DNA from: Acidobacteriota bacterium
GTDB taxonomy: Bacteria; Acidobacteriota; Polarisedimenticolia; J045
Length of the DNA: 18,452 bases
NCBI GenBank assembly: GCA_024276295.1
Contig: JAJRXN010000236.1
Span: 1 to 18,452 of the forward strand
Reading direction: 5' to 3'
This document shows, piece after piece, positions 8,601 to 17,623 of the stretch. The position numbers and the translations under genes were made by a program. Position 1 is the first letter of the stretch. Each line of letters opens with the position of its first letter. A model generated the notes under the pieces. It was given only the letters and a program-made list of their open reading frames with translations, searched no databases and was not told where the DNA came from.

Positions 8601-11425
8601 CCGTCGGACCGGTGACCGTCACGGGCGGATGCGACGGCGACGGCTTCGTCGATGCCGGCGAGGAGACGGAACTCGCAGTGCGCCTCGTCAACGCGGGCAT
8701 CGGTGATCTCGACGACGTCACGGCGCGGCTCGTCTCGTCCGATCCGCGGCTGTTCGTCAGCAGCGCCGCCGCGAGCTACGGACCGATCGCCGCCGGCGGC
8801 GCCGCGGACCCGGCGGCTCCGTTCACGGTCTCGCTGCGCGAGGGCGTCGCCCCGGGAACGGTGATCCCGATGACGCTCGTCGTCTCGTCTCCCGGGCTGC
8901 CGCTGCCGGTTCCGCTCGAGTTCCCGCTGACCGTCGAGATCGACGAGGTGACGACGAACGGCACCTGGACCGAGGACTTCGCCACCGCGAGCCCCGAGTG
9001 CTACGACGGCGATCCGCCACCGACCCCCGGACTCTGGTACTGGTTCGACATCGACGACGACTGCCTGACCTCCGAGCCGTCGTGGAACTTCAACCTCTGT
9101 TACGGCGATCGCCAGGCGCTGCTGCCGGACTGCACCGGCCAGTTGATCAGCGACGGCGTCGAGACCCATCATCGGCTGGTCAGTCCCAAGATCGACACCG
9201 GTCCGGAAGGGTCACGGACGATTCTTCAGAAGATCCGCTTCGTCGAGGGCTACCACTTACGGATCAACGAGGCCGGCGAGCGCTGCGACTGGATCGGCGT
9301 GTTCGTGTTCACGAACCGCGACAGCCGGCTGCTGCCGACCGGGTACTGGCGGGACGTCTCGGCCGACGGCACCGACGAGGCCGTCACGCTCGAACCGGAG
9401 ACGGTCTCGGAGTGGACGCTTCCTCCGGCACCGGACGCGACGGTCTTCCAGCTCATCTTCGAGACCGCCTGGCGCGACCCGCCCGGATCGGATGCCTGTC
9501 TGGCGAGCCAGGGGGACGAGTTCCGCTGGCGGATCGACGACGTCGCCGTCGACTACGTCAACATCGCGCGCCAGGACGACGCATCGACCTGCACGCCGAC
9601 CTGCACCGCCCCGGCGACGCCGGTCGCCGTCTCGCTGCGCGTGTTGCCGGACGGACGGCTGCTCGTCGGCTGGGATCCGGTCGCGGGCGCCGACCACTAC
9701 GACGTGTACTTCGACGTGTCGGGCGAGGACCGCTTCGCGGGCCGCGTGGCCGCTCCCGAGACCGGGCTCGTGGTCGAGCCGCCGGGTCCGGCGCCGTGGA
9801 GCGTGACCGTCGAGGCGGTCGACGCCAGCGGCCTGTGCGCCTCCGCGCGTTCGGCGACGGCGAGTCTCGACGAGCCGGCCGCCTGCCGGGACGCCCCGGG
9901 GCCGGTCTCGGAGCTGGCAGCGATCGACGCCGCCGACGCGACCTGCCGGATCGACCTGAGCTGGACGGCCGCGACGGCCGGCTGCGGCGGAGCGCTGACG
10001 TACCGCGTCTACCGCTCGCTCGATCCGGACTTCGAGCCGTCGCCGGCGACGCTGCTCGCGGAGACCTCCGGCACGACCTTCGCGGACACCGCCCTGACGA
10101 CCGGCTGGGACGACGCCGGCGAGCCGTTCGGCGACGCCTGGACGTGGGAGGTGCGGGCATACGAGGCCGACACCGGCCGCGAGGGTCCGGGCATGCGGAT
10201 CTCGGCCCGCGCCGGAGGGCCGCGACAGTCCGGGACCTGGCTCGACAACGGTGGCGACGACGGTGCAGTCAAGATGACCGGCGAGGTGCTGGTCGACGAG
10301 AACGGCACCGGCGTCGGCTGGTCGCGCAGCCCGATCGCGATCCGCCACGACGGGAGCTGGTCGTACTGGACCGACCCCGATCCGCTCGGCGGCGGGCGGT
10401 ACGAGGCGCTGAGCTGCATCTCGCTCGTCAGCCCGGAGATCGAACTCGACGCGACCGGAAGCCCCGAACTCGCGCTGTGGCTCGACTACGAGATCGAGTA
10501 CCAGTGGGACGGACTCGTGGTCGAACTGTCGGTCGACGGAGGGGCGTTCTTCCCGATCGACCCGGTCGGTGGCTACCCCGGGACGTTCGCCAACACCGTC
10601 GCCCCCCCGTGCCAGGGAGCCCCGGGCGGGACCGGCTCGTGGATCAACGCCTGCGACTACCCGCCGGAGCAGGGCTGCTTCACCGGGCCGGAGTTCGGCG
10701 GACTGACCGGCTGGAACCAGCCGACGTTCGATCTCTCCCCGTGGGCCGGCTCCCGGGTCCGTTTCCGGCTGAATCTGTCCACCGACTGCGGGACCGGCGG
10801 CGCGGCGATCGTCGACCAGATGACCGTCGCCGGCGCCCTGCTGCCGACGAGCTGCAGCGCCGGGTCGTGCCTGCCGGCGCCCGCGTTCGGCGGCCTGCTC
10901 TCGGCGCAGGACCTCGACCCCGCGGCGCCCTCCGGCATCGAACTGACCTGGGGCGCGGTCACGTCGTGGGGCGGCGGCGGAGCCGGGTCGTTCGAGGTCT
11001 GGCGCGACGACCAGCTCGTGGCGACCCTGCCGTCGGACACGCTCAGCTACGTCGACACGGGAGCGGAGCCGAACCGTCCGCATCGCTATCAGGTCATCGC
11101 CCGCTCGGGATCGGGCTGCGACCTGCCGAGCGCGAGCCGGGCGGCGCTGGAGGCGACCGACTGCGGCGATCTCGACGCCGCGACGCGGGCGGCGATGCAC
11201 CTCGACGTGCTGCTCTCGCCCGGCGACAGCAGCGTCCTGCTGCGGGCCGATCCGGTGGCCGGTGCCGCGTCGTACCGATTGCCCTGGTCCACGAGCCCCG
11301 ACACCGTGGCCGGTTCTCCGGATGCGTTGACCTCGTCGGTCCCGGAAGCCCGTCATCTGGTCGCCGGCGACGGCGGAACCTACTACTACCTCGTCGAGGA
11401 TCTGCGGCCCGACACCTGTCCCTGA
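5624..11425 (+). CDS. Secreted multidomain S8 (subtilisin-family) serine protease
   Basis: This 1933-residue extracellular endopeptidase is Asp/His/Ser type. Residues 1-38 form a signal peptide with an Arg-rich n-region, a core at 22-36 and likely cleavage near LSA. Residues about 130-300 look like two tandem propeptide modules (RHAIVQFDHAPG..., then RLALFVTPKAD...). The catalytic domain spans about 305-730. Asp339 lies in GLLDTG, His404 in DPHGT, oxyanion Asn517 in SAGNQGP and Ser603 in GTSFAAP. An insert at about 661-712 carries eight Cys and interrupts the usual link to NDQGWGRLHLDDVLF. A jelly-roll domain (about 729-880) follows, then beta domains to about 1105. Two immune-inhibitor-A/MAM-like sandwiches lie at about 1115-1316 and 1538-1741. 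Fibronectin-III-like modules lie at about 1330-1420, 1424-1530, 1749-1845 and the C-terminus. No sorting tail was recognised. The substrate is unknown, and a nutritional role for protein breakdown is an inference. No ribosome site is seen. Confidence 0.92.
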   Translation: MPRLSSLRGRSRRRGHRRAGGCALAIAVLAVLPFGLSAPERPAVPFFEAPGPGRTGRVTDSPAGTARSGPSAASAPRLEVFPGQDALPARWASWKGAIVFDGARFDPLVHGEPDLARFVPELPGFDDLPASAPRHAIVQFDHAPGITERALLLEAGLEVLAYVPHRAWLVRGTAPQLADAAGLPGVRWVGRYRPGYKVDRRLGRLAAGFVDESRLPGEVHDAIRLALFVTPKADPVATAERLDGAVPGIVIDLATAVRPGPGLIVVRLPLGRLAVDLAALANLEDVIAVEPQGDIRLHNDDAAWIGQSYDVFAQRDYAVSATIWNRGLMGEGEIIGLLDTGADPDVCWLEDSAGLPPVSAIPAVGENAGPLPVDPTRRKIIAYNLLSSFQASATAYDSRTADPHGTWTAVSAVGDNPDRLADESNPTAPHHDPGDGMAPLAKLVIEDFADDAGNLVGLGRSDWLILDAIFEQMRGAGARIATNSWGVAGNQYDTIAFFADRMTYRHPDFLVVVSAGNQGPYPGTLDSPATAKSVLTVGASDARLDLGAGLDPDNVWEFSSRGPTIDGRLKPDVMLSGNRLVTGDSDGGETGRTCATAEVTGTSFAAPLVAGYAALVREYYRTGFYPSGTRQAGDGFEPSAALVKASIIAGARSMAGSAGSDVGPCLVDTCDVSVQLCTQSLAYCEDDADCRRCHLDSNLTCDDDRDCDLSRVSDDAPTNDQGWGRLHLDDVLFFTGDTRGLAAWDVPRTEGVGTGETWSQELWVEPGSDDLEIVLSWPDPPALVATPFYLVNDLDLKVTAPDGTVYWGNAWQARDREPLTVTYTQPGVRPADEPDTVEMVRIASYDVTGGAWTVEVVGQSVPGSPYVDDAARQDFAVVAVGPVRGDAGQVAFDRPVYACSGMVRIEVADPGRPGPLSVVVSTDSGDSETLALTDLGGGRFEGSLPLAAAQPIATENGQLEVLDNERLTVTYDDDAPARQVRAFATTDCRGELAVGPVTVTGGCDGDGFVDAGEETELAVRLVNAGIGDLDDVTARLVSSDPRLFVSSAAASYGPIAAGGAADPAAPFTVSLREGVAPGTVIPMTLVVSSPGLPLPVPLEFPLTVEIDEVTTNGTWTEDFATASPECYDGDPPPTPGLWYWFDIDDDCLTSEPSWNFNLCYGDRQALLPDCTGQLISDGVETHHRLVSPKIDTGPEGSRTILQKIRFVEGYHLRINEAGERCDWIGVFVFTNRDSRLLPTGYWRDVSADGTDEAVTLEPETVSEWTLPPAPDATVFQLIFETAWRDPPGSDACLASQGDEFRWRIDDVAVDYVNIARQDDASTCTPTCTAPATPVAVSLRVLPDGRLLVGWDPVAGADHYDVYFDVSGEDRFAGRVAAPETGLVVEPPGPAPWSVTVEAVDASGLCASARSATASLDEPAACRDAPGPVSELAAIDAADATCRIDLSWTAATAGCGGALTYRVYRSLDPDFEPSPATLLAETSGTTFADTALTTGWDDAGEPFGDAWTWEVRAYEADTGREGPGMRISARAGGPRQSGTWLDNGGDDGAVKMTGEVLVDENGTGVGWSRSPIAIRHDGSWSYWTDPDPLGGGRYEALSCISLVSPEIELDATGSPELALWLDYEIEYQWDGLVVELSVDGGAFFPIDPVGGYPGTFANTVAPPCQGAPGGTGSWINACDYPPEQGCFTGPEFGGLTGWNQPTFDLSPWAGSRVRFRLNLSTDCGTGGAAIVDQMTVAGALLPTSCSAGSCLPAPAFGGLLSAQDLDPAAPSGIELTWGAVTSWGGGGAGSFEVWRDDQLVATLPSDTLSYVDTGAEPNRPHRYQVIARSGSGCDLPSASRAALEATDCGDLDAATRAAMHLDVLLSPGDSSVLLRADPVAGAASYRLPWSTSPDTVAGSPDALTSSVPEARHLVAGDGGTYYYLVEDLRPDTCP

Positions 11426-11486
11426 CCCCCGGATGGCGGGCCGCCGGCAGGCTGAAGGTCGCGTCCCATCGACCGATACGCCTTCC

Positions 11487-11490
11487 GGAG
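11487..11490 (+). promoter_or_regulatory. Ribosome binding site of the hybrid kinase
   Basis: GGAG lies 7 bases before the GTG at 11498 and decides this start. The 72-base gap after the protease shows no clear promoter or terminator, so read-through from the protease gene is possible. Confidence 0.55.
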
Positions 11491-11497
11491 ACGGCGC

Positions 11498-13792
11498 GTG
11501 ATCGAGTTCGGTGACCAGGTCGTCCTGGGCGCACAGGGGATCGTCGCGATCGGCCTGCTGGCCGGTGCGGCGCGACGCGTCGTGGACGAGTGGAGATCCA
11601 CCCCCCGCCGGCTGCCGCTGGCCGGTGCGGGAACGGCGTTGCTCGTCCTGCTCGCCGCGGCGATTCTCGCCTGGGAGATCCACGACGCCCACGCGGTCGC
11701 CGCCGGACTCGCCCGGTTCTCGCCCGAGGCGTCGGCCCATCCGCTCCAGGTGCTGCTCGGCGGCCTGATCGCCGGCCTGCTCGCCGGATGGGTCGTCGAC
11801 GACGTCACCGCGACGCGGCGCGCGCTGCGACGCCGGCTGCTGGAACAGCAGCGGCGGCTCGAAGAGACGGAGAGCAGCTTCCGCGCGATCGTCGAGGCCT
11901 CGCCGGTCGGGATCTTCGTCGTCGAACCGGCCGAGCACCGGATCCTCGAGGCGAGTCTGGCGGGTGCAGCGCTGCTCGGCTGGCCCCGGGACGAGCTGAT
12001 CGGCCGCTCGCTCGAGGAGTTCATCGTCTCGTCCGAGCCGCGGTCGCTCGAGGACACGATGCAGCGTGCCCGCGAACCGACGCTGCCGTCGGACCGCTTC
12101 GCCTCGCTGCGCCGGCGCGATGGCCGCGTGGCCGAGGCGGAGATCTCGGTCACGCCGATCGTGTTCCGCGGACGACCGGCGCTGGTGGTCACGGCGCACG
12201 ACGTCTCGTCGCTCGAACTCGCCCGGCGGGCCGCGGAGGCGGCGAGTTCGGCCAAGAACCGCTTCCTCGTCCAGCTCGGCCACGAGGTCCGGACGCCGCT
12301 CAACGCGATCCTCGGCGCGGTCTCTCTCGCGCATGCCGATGCCGAGGGCAGCGAGACCTGCCGCAAGGCGATCGAGACGATCGAACGGGCGACGCAGTCG
12401 CTGCTGCTCGAGGTCGAGCAGGCGCTCGACCTGTCGCGACTGACGCTCGGCGACCCGACGGTCGACGCCGCGCCGTTCGAGATCCGGCGGGGCGTCACCG
12501 ACGTCGTCAGTCAGCTCGCGCCGCGTGCCCGCGCGCGCCGGCGCCTGCTGGTCGACTGCGTCCGCGCCGACACGCCACCAGTCTGGATCGGCGACGCGCA
12601 GCGGCTCGAAGCCCTGCTGCTCGCGCTGCTCGGTCGCGCGATCCTGCTCGGCGACGCGGACGAGATCGGACTGACGCTCCGGCCCGGTCCGCCGCTCGGC
12701 GACGGCGATCCGACCCTGGAGATCACGGTCGACGGACTTCCGGCCCGGGAAAGCGTAACCGCCGACGAGACCGGCGCCGGCCAGCCCGCCGGGGGCACGG
12801 TCTCGTTCGGCAACGGCGGCTCGAGCCTCGGGCTGATGCTGGCCCGCGAACTGGTCACCGCTCTCGGGGGACGCTGGAAGGAACGACCGGCGGACGACGG
12901 CAGCGAGTCGCTCGAAATCGCGCTGCCGTTCCGCCTGGCCGGCAGGGACGTCGAGACGCGCGCCGCGGACCCGCTGCTCGTCGGCCGGTCGGTGCTCGTC
13001 GTCCACCCGTCGGAGGTGGCGCGCACGTCGATCTGCGAGTCCCTGCTGACGCTCGGCGTCCGGGCGGCGATGGCACCCGACCTCGGAACGGCCGGCGTCC
13101 GCGCCCAGCGGGCGGCCCGCGAAGCGGCCCCGTTCGAGGCGCTGCTGCTCGACACCCGGCTCGTCGAGGACGAGATCGAAGACCTCTCGAGCCTGCGCGA
13201 GCACCTCGCCGAACACGCGCCGGTCGTGGCGATCGGGAGGTCGCCGCGCGCCCGGTGGCCGCGGCCGGCACGCTTCGGCCTTGCGCTGCCGGCCTCGCTG
13301 CAGGCGATCGAGCGCACGCTCGTCCGCGCCCTCGAGAGCGCGCCGTCCGACGAAGACTCCTCCGGAGGCCGCTCGCTGCGCGGCACGGTGCTGATCGTCG
13401 AGGACTCGGCGATCAACCGCCGGCTGGTCGCCGACATGCTCGAGCGGACCGGGATCGCCACGCTGACCGCGGCCGACGGGCTCGAGGCGCTCGAGATCCT
13501 CGAACGCGAACCGGTCCAGCTCGTACTGATGGACATCGAGATGCCGCGCCTCGACGGCGTCGAGGCGACCCGCCGGCTGCGCGCCGACCCCCGCTTCGCC
13601 TCGCTGCCGATCCTCGCGCTGACCGCCCGCGTCGGGAGCGAGGAACGGCGCGCCTGCTTCGAGGCCGGATTCGACGGCTTTCTCGCCAAGCCGATCGACC
13701 ACGACACGCTGATCACGTCGATCTTCTCGTGGCTGCGCGGCGATGCCGAGTCGCTGCGGCGCGACCGGACCGGCGCGCCGGCCGTGCATTAG
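11498..13792 (+). CDS. Membrane-bound PAS hybrid histidine kinase with a degenerate ATPase domain
   Basis: This 764-residue sensor protein has two or three membrane segments (about 8-24, 41-59 and 83-100), a short helical linker and a PAS domain (about 125-235). A HisKA domain follows with phospho-acceptor His262 in GHEVRTPLNAILG. The ATP-binding domain (about 365-480) keeps a G2-like GSSLGL (441-446). It has Arg380 where the N-box Asn is expected (LLGRAI), and its G1 box reads DGLPA, lacking both glycines of DxGxG. The first receiver (about 498-612) has His-Pro (503-504) in place of the acidic pair and Leu597 in place of Lys, although Asp552 remains. The second receiver (about 629-748) is canonical, with Glu635/Asp636, Asp679, Thr709 and Lys731. 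It may be a phosphorelay scaffold or a weak kinase (inference). The GTG start is supported by GGAG at 11487-11490. The signal and the target are unknown. Confidence 0.9.
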   Translation: MIEFGDQVVLGAQGIVAIGLLAGAARRVVDEWRSTPRRLPLAGAGTALLVLLAAAILAWEIHDAHAVAAGLARFSPEASAHPLQVLLGGLIAGLLAGWVVDDVTATRRALRRRLLEQQRRLEETESSFRAIVEASPVGIFVVEPAEHRILEASLAGAALLGWPRDELIGRSLEEFIVSSEPRSLEDTMQRAREPTLPSDRFASLRRRDGRVAEAEISVTPIVFRGRPALVVTAHDVSSLELARRAAEAASSAKNRFLVQLGHEVRTPLNAILGAVSLAHADAEGSETCRKAIETIERATQSLLLEVEQALDLSRLTLGDPTVDAAPFEIRRGVTDVVSQLAPRARARRRLLVDCVRADTPPVWIGDAQRLEALLLALLGRAILLGDADEIGLTLRPGPPLGDGDPTLEITVDGLPARESVTADETGAGQPAGGTVSFGNGGSSLGLMLARELVTALGGRWKERPADDGSESLEIALPFRLAGRDVETRAADPLLVGRSVLVVHPSEVARTSICESLLTLGVRAAMAPDLGTAGVRAQRAAREAAPFEALLLDTRLVEDEIEDLSSLREHLAEHAPVVAIGRSPRARWPRPARFGLALPASLQAIERTLVRALESAPSDEDSSGGRSLRGTVLIVEDSAINRRLVADMLERTGIATLTAADGLEALEILEREPVQLVLMDIEMPRLDGVEATRRLRADPRFASLPILALTARVGSEERRACFEAGFDGFLAKPIDHDTLITSIFSWLRGDAESLRRDRTGAPAVH

Positions 13793-13805
13793 CTCCCTTT
13801 CCGCC

Positions 13806-13836
13806 CGCGCCCTGGCGCCGTCAGGGCTCCGGCGCG
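13806..13836 (+). terminator. GC-rich hairpin after the hybrid kinase, weak terminator candidate
   Basis: CGCGCC (13806-13811) can pair with GGCGCG (13831-13836). An inner CTG/CAG pairing, or the alternative CCCTG/CAGGG stem, is also possible. It starts 13 bases past the kinase stop and lies before the tRNA promoter, where a terminator would be expected. No T run follows, so it may only stabilise the 3' end or may mean nothing. Confidence 0.25.
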
Positions 13837-13847
13837 CATGCCCTGCC

Positions 13848-13876
13848 TTGACGCTCTTTCGGGCCAGCCGTAGCAT
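13848..13876 (+). promoter_or_regulatory. Sigma70 promoter of the tRNA and downstream genes
   Basis: TTGACG (13848-13853, five of six matches) and TAGCAT (13871-13876, four of six) are exactly 17 bases apart. The bases after the -10 box (CCCGCATCCC) are GC-rich, as in stable-RNA promoters under stringent control. The start point would be near 13883, about 17 bases before the tRNA. It may also transcribe tilS and hpt, since no terminator is seen after the tRNA. Confidence 0.65.
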
Positions 13877-13899
13877 CCCGCATCCCAGGGGCGCGGCGT

Positions 13900-13974
13900 G
13901 GCGGTGTAGCTCAGTGGTAGAGCATGCGGCTCATAACCGCAGTGTCCCCGGTTCAAATCCGGGCACCGCTACCA
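13900..13974 (+). tRNA. tRNA-Met (CAU anticodon), probably the elongator
   Basis: A complete 75-base cloverleaf with encoded CCA. The acceptor strands are GGCGGTG and CACCGCT, with a G1-U72 wobble. The D stem is GCTC/GAGC with the loop AGTGGTA. The anticodon stem is TGCGG/CCGCA around CTCATAA (anticodon CAT at 13931-13933). The variable loop is GTGTC and the T arm is CCCGG-TTCAAAT-CCGGG. The discriminator base is A. The initiator is unlikely because there is no 1-72 mismatch of the C-A type. Lysidine-modified tRNA-Ile2 shares this anticodon, but positions 4 and 5 here are G-G rather than the C-C used by E. coli TilS as determinants. Elongator Met is therefore favoured. The tilS start lies 29 bases downstream. 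Confidence 0.93.
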
Positions 13975-14003
13975 TTCCCGCGCGCGACGGAGCAGACCGA
14001 GAC

Positions 14004-15047
14004 ATGAACCCGTCCCCGGCACGCCGGCCGGACCCGGTGGTCGAGGCTGCCGGCCCCCGGATCCTGCGCGAGCTGACCCGCCCGTGGTCCCCCGACCGCG
14101 GGGCGGTGGTGCTCGCCGCGGTCTCGGGCGGCGCCGACTCGGTGGCGCTTCTGCGGCTGCTGGCGGCGCTGGCGCCGGGGCGCGGCTGGACCGTCGTCGC
14201 GGCGAGTCTCGACCACGGCCTGCGCGGCGCCGCCGGCGCGGACGACCTGCGGTTCGTCGAACGGCTCACCGCCTCGCTCGGCCTCGAACTCGCCGGCGGC
14301 CGCCTCGACGCGCCGCCCCGCGGAGAGGCCGCGGCCCGCGGCGCCAGGCGGGCGTTTCTCGAGCGGATCGCGCGGGAGCACCGCGCGGCGGCGATCGCGG
14401 TGGCCCACACGATGGACGACCAGGCCGAGACGGTCCTCCAGCGCCTCGCCCGCGGAACCGGCCTGGCCGGCCTGGCGGCGATGCGGCGCTGGTCCCCGCC
14501 GTGGTGGCGCCCGCTGCTCGGCGTGCGGCGTTCCGCGCTGCGATCCCTTCTCCGGACACTCGGGCAGCCGTGGCGGGAGGACGAGACCAACCTCGCCCCG
14601 GACCAGCTCCGCGCCCGGCTGCGCGCCCGCGTGCTTCCGGCCCTCGAGGCCGCCGGCGGCGCCGGCGCCATCCCGGCCCTGGCCCGGGCGGCCCGGCTCG
14701 CCGCCGAGGACGACGCGCTGCTCGCGGAGCTGGCCGCCGCGCGGCTGGCGGAGATCGTGGTCTCGTCCGGCCGCGGCAGGATCGCCTGCTCGCTCGGCGC
14801 CCTGCGGGCGCTCCCCACGCCGCTGGCGCGCAGGATCGTCCGGCGGCTCGTCGCGGCGATCAGCGCCGGCCGGGTCCGCGCCGAAGCGGATCACGTCGAC
14901 GCGGTGCTCCATCTGCTCGACCCGACGTGCCAGGGCACGGTGGTCGACCTGCCGGAGGGGTTGCGCGTCCGGCGCGCAGCAGGCCTGATCACCTTCGCGA
15001 AGGCCCCGCACGTCCGGGGCGAGCCGGGAAAGGGCGCCGACCGATGA
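14004..15047 (+). CDS. tilS: tRNA(Ile)-lysidine synthase
   Basis: TilS uses ATP and lysine to convert C34 of the CAU-anticodon tRNA-Ile2 to lysidine, so that it reads AUA and is charged with Ile. The 347-residue protein has the PP-loop SGGADS at 41-46, LDHGLRG shortly after it, and the family motif HTMDDQAETVLQRLARGTG. A W-R-x-D-E-T-N segment is followed by LRARLRARVLPALE, where the usual R-N-x-I-R pair is changed to R-A. The protein is shorter than E. coli or Bacillus TilS, and its C-terminal domain is reduced. The open frame extends upstream through the tRNA to 13743, so the start must be the ATG at 14004, with GGAG at 13989-13992. The stop overlaps the hpt ATG (ATGA), which implies coupling. 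No terminator is seen between the tRNA and this gene. Confidence 0.93.
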   Translation: MNPSPARRPDPVVEAAGPRILRELTRPWSPDRGAVVLAAVSGGADSVALLRLLAALAPGRGWTVVAASLDHGLRGAAGADDLRFVERLTASLGLELAGGRLDAPPRGEAAARGARRAFLERIAREHRAAAIAVAHTMDDQAETVLQRLARGTGLAGLAAMRRWSPPWWRPLLGVRRSALRSLLRTLGQPWREDETNLAPDQLRARLRARVLPALEAAGGAGAIPALARAARLAAEDDALLAELAAARLAEIVVSSGRGRIACSLGALRALPTPLARRIVRRLVAAISAGRVRAEADHVDAVLHLLDPTCQGTVVDLPEGLRVRRAAGLITFAKAPHVRGEPGKGADR

Positions 15048-15568
15048 GACCCCTGGCCAGCGAGATCCTGATCCCGGAGCAGCGGATCGCCGAGCGCGTC
15101 CGCGAACTCGCGCTCGAGATCGAGCGCGACACGCCGCCGGACGGCGAGATCGCGGCCCTGATCGTGCTCAAGGGGGCGTTCGTCTTCGGGGCGGATTTGT
15201 TGCGCGCCCTGCGCCGCCCGACGCGGGTCGGCTTCCTCGAGATCCACCGCCAGGGAGACCACGAGCGCGAGGTCGAGTTCATCTTCACCCACCCGTTCCC
15301 GATCGAGGATCGCGACGTGCTGGTGGTCGAGGACATCCTCGACACCGGCGTCACGATGACTGCGCTGCTCGAGCGTCTGCGGGCCCGGCGGCCGGCGCGG
15401 GTGCGCACGGCGGTACTGCTCGACAAGCGCTGCCGGCGCGAGATCGACTGCCCGGTCGAGTATGTCGGGTTCGAGATTCCCGACCGCTGGGTCGTCGGCT
15501 ACGGGCTCGACGACGACGAGCGCTACCGAAACCTCCCGGCGATCGGATACGTCGAGGATCCGCGCTGA
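15044..15568 (+). CDS. hpt: Hypoxanthine phosphoribosyltransferase-like protein
   Basis: This purine-salvage enzyme is expected to join hypoxanthine or guanine to PRPP in the cytoplasm. Its length of 174 residues is normal for bacterial Hpt. VLKGAFVFGADLLRAL near residue 42 is the first conserved loop. DVLVVEDILDTGVTMTALLERL near 91-112 is the PRPP-binding motif. The C-terminal WVVGYGLDDDERYRNLP is diagnostic for the family. The segment between them is unusual. The catalytic flexible loop, normally containing a Ser-Tyr-Gly, is replaced by IHRQGDHEREVEFIF. Substrate or activity may therefore differ from standard Hpt (inference). It starts inside the tilS stop codon, with GGGAAAGGG upstream. 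Position in the tilS-hpt-ftsH-folP order supports the name. Confidence 0.85.
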   Translation: MRPLASEILIPEQRIAERVRELALEIERDTPPDGEIAALIVLKGAFVFGADLLRALRRPTRVGFLEIHRQGDHEREVEFIFTHPFPIEDRDVLVVEDILDTGVTMTALLERLRARRPARVRTAVLLDKRCRREIDCPVEYVGFEIPDRWVVGYGLDDDERYRNLPAIGYVEDPR

Positions 15569-15599
15569 TCCGGCGCCGGGCACCGCTTTCCACCCGAGA

Positions 15600-15628
15600 T
15601 GGCACGGTTCTTGGCGGGCCCGTAGAAT
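15600..15628 (+). promoter_or_regulatory. Candidate promoter(s) upstream of ftsH
   Basis: Two signals overlap in the 109-base gap before ftsH. TGGCACG (15600-15606) then four bases and TTGG (15611-15614) match a sigma54 site except that the key -12 C is G. TAGAAT (15623-15628) matches five of six -10 positions for sigma70, but the -35 region 17 bases upstream is poor. Starts would lie near 15626 or 15635. Which one works, if either, cannot be told from sequence. Confidence 0.35.
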
Positions 15629-15665
15629 CGTCCCCGGGACTGGCAGCGGGCGCGGGAAAACGCCC

Positions 15666-15670
15666 GGAGG
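15666..15670 (+). promoter_or_regulatory. Ribosome binding site of ftsH
   Basis: GGAGG lies 7 bases before the GTG at 15678. It fixes the start and rules out the upstream extension of the frame to 15462, which would lie inside hpt. Confidence 0.75.
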
Positions 15671-15677
15671 ATCTCCG

Positions 15678-17612
<1,935 letters not shown>

Positions 17613-17623
17613 GCCCCACGCCG

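Noticed and set aside
4973..9172. Long minus-strand open frame of 1399 codons opposite the protease and running into pilT
   Set aside because: It ends as a different frame of pilT and has no motifs. It is a shadow of the protease gene.
9257..13876. Very long minus-strand open frame (over 1500 codons) opposite the protease and the kinase
   Set aside because: No domain is recognisable, and its Arg/Asp/Gly-rich composition mirrors the codon bias of the real plus-strand genes.
13743..14003. Upstream extension of the tilS frame
   Set aside because: It would run through the kinase end, the promoter and the whole tRNA. The tilS family N-terminus fits the ATG at 14004.
15462..15677. Upstream extension of the ftsH frame
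   Set aside because: It overlaps hpt in another frame. GGAGG and the first transmembrane segment fit the GTG at 15678.
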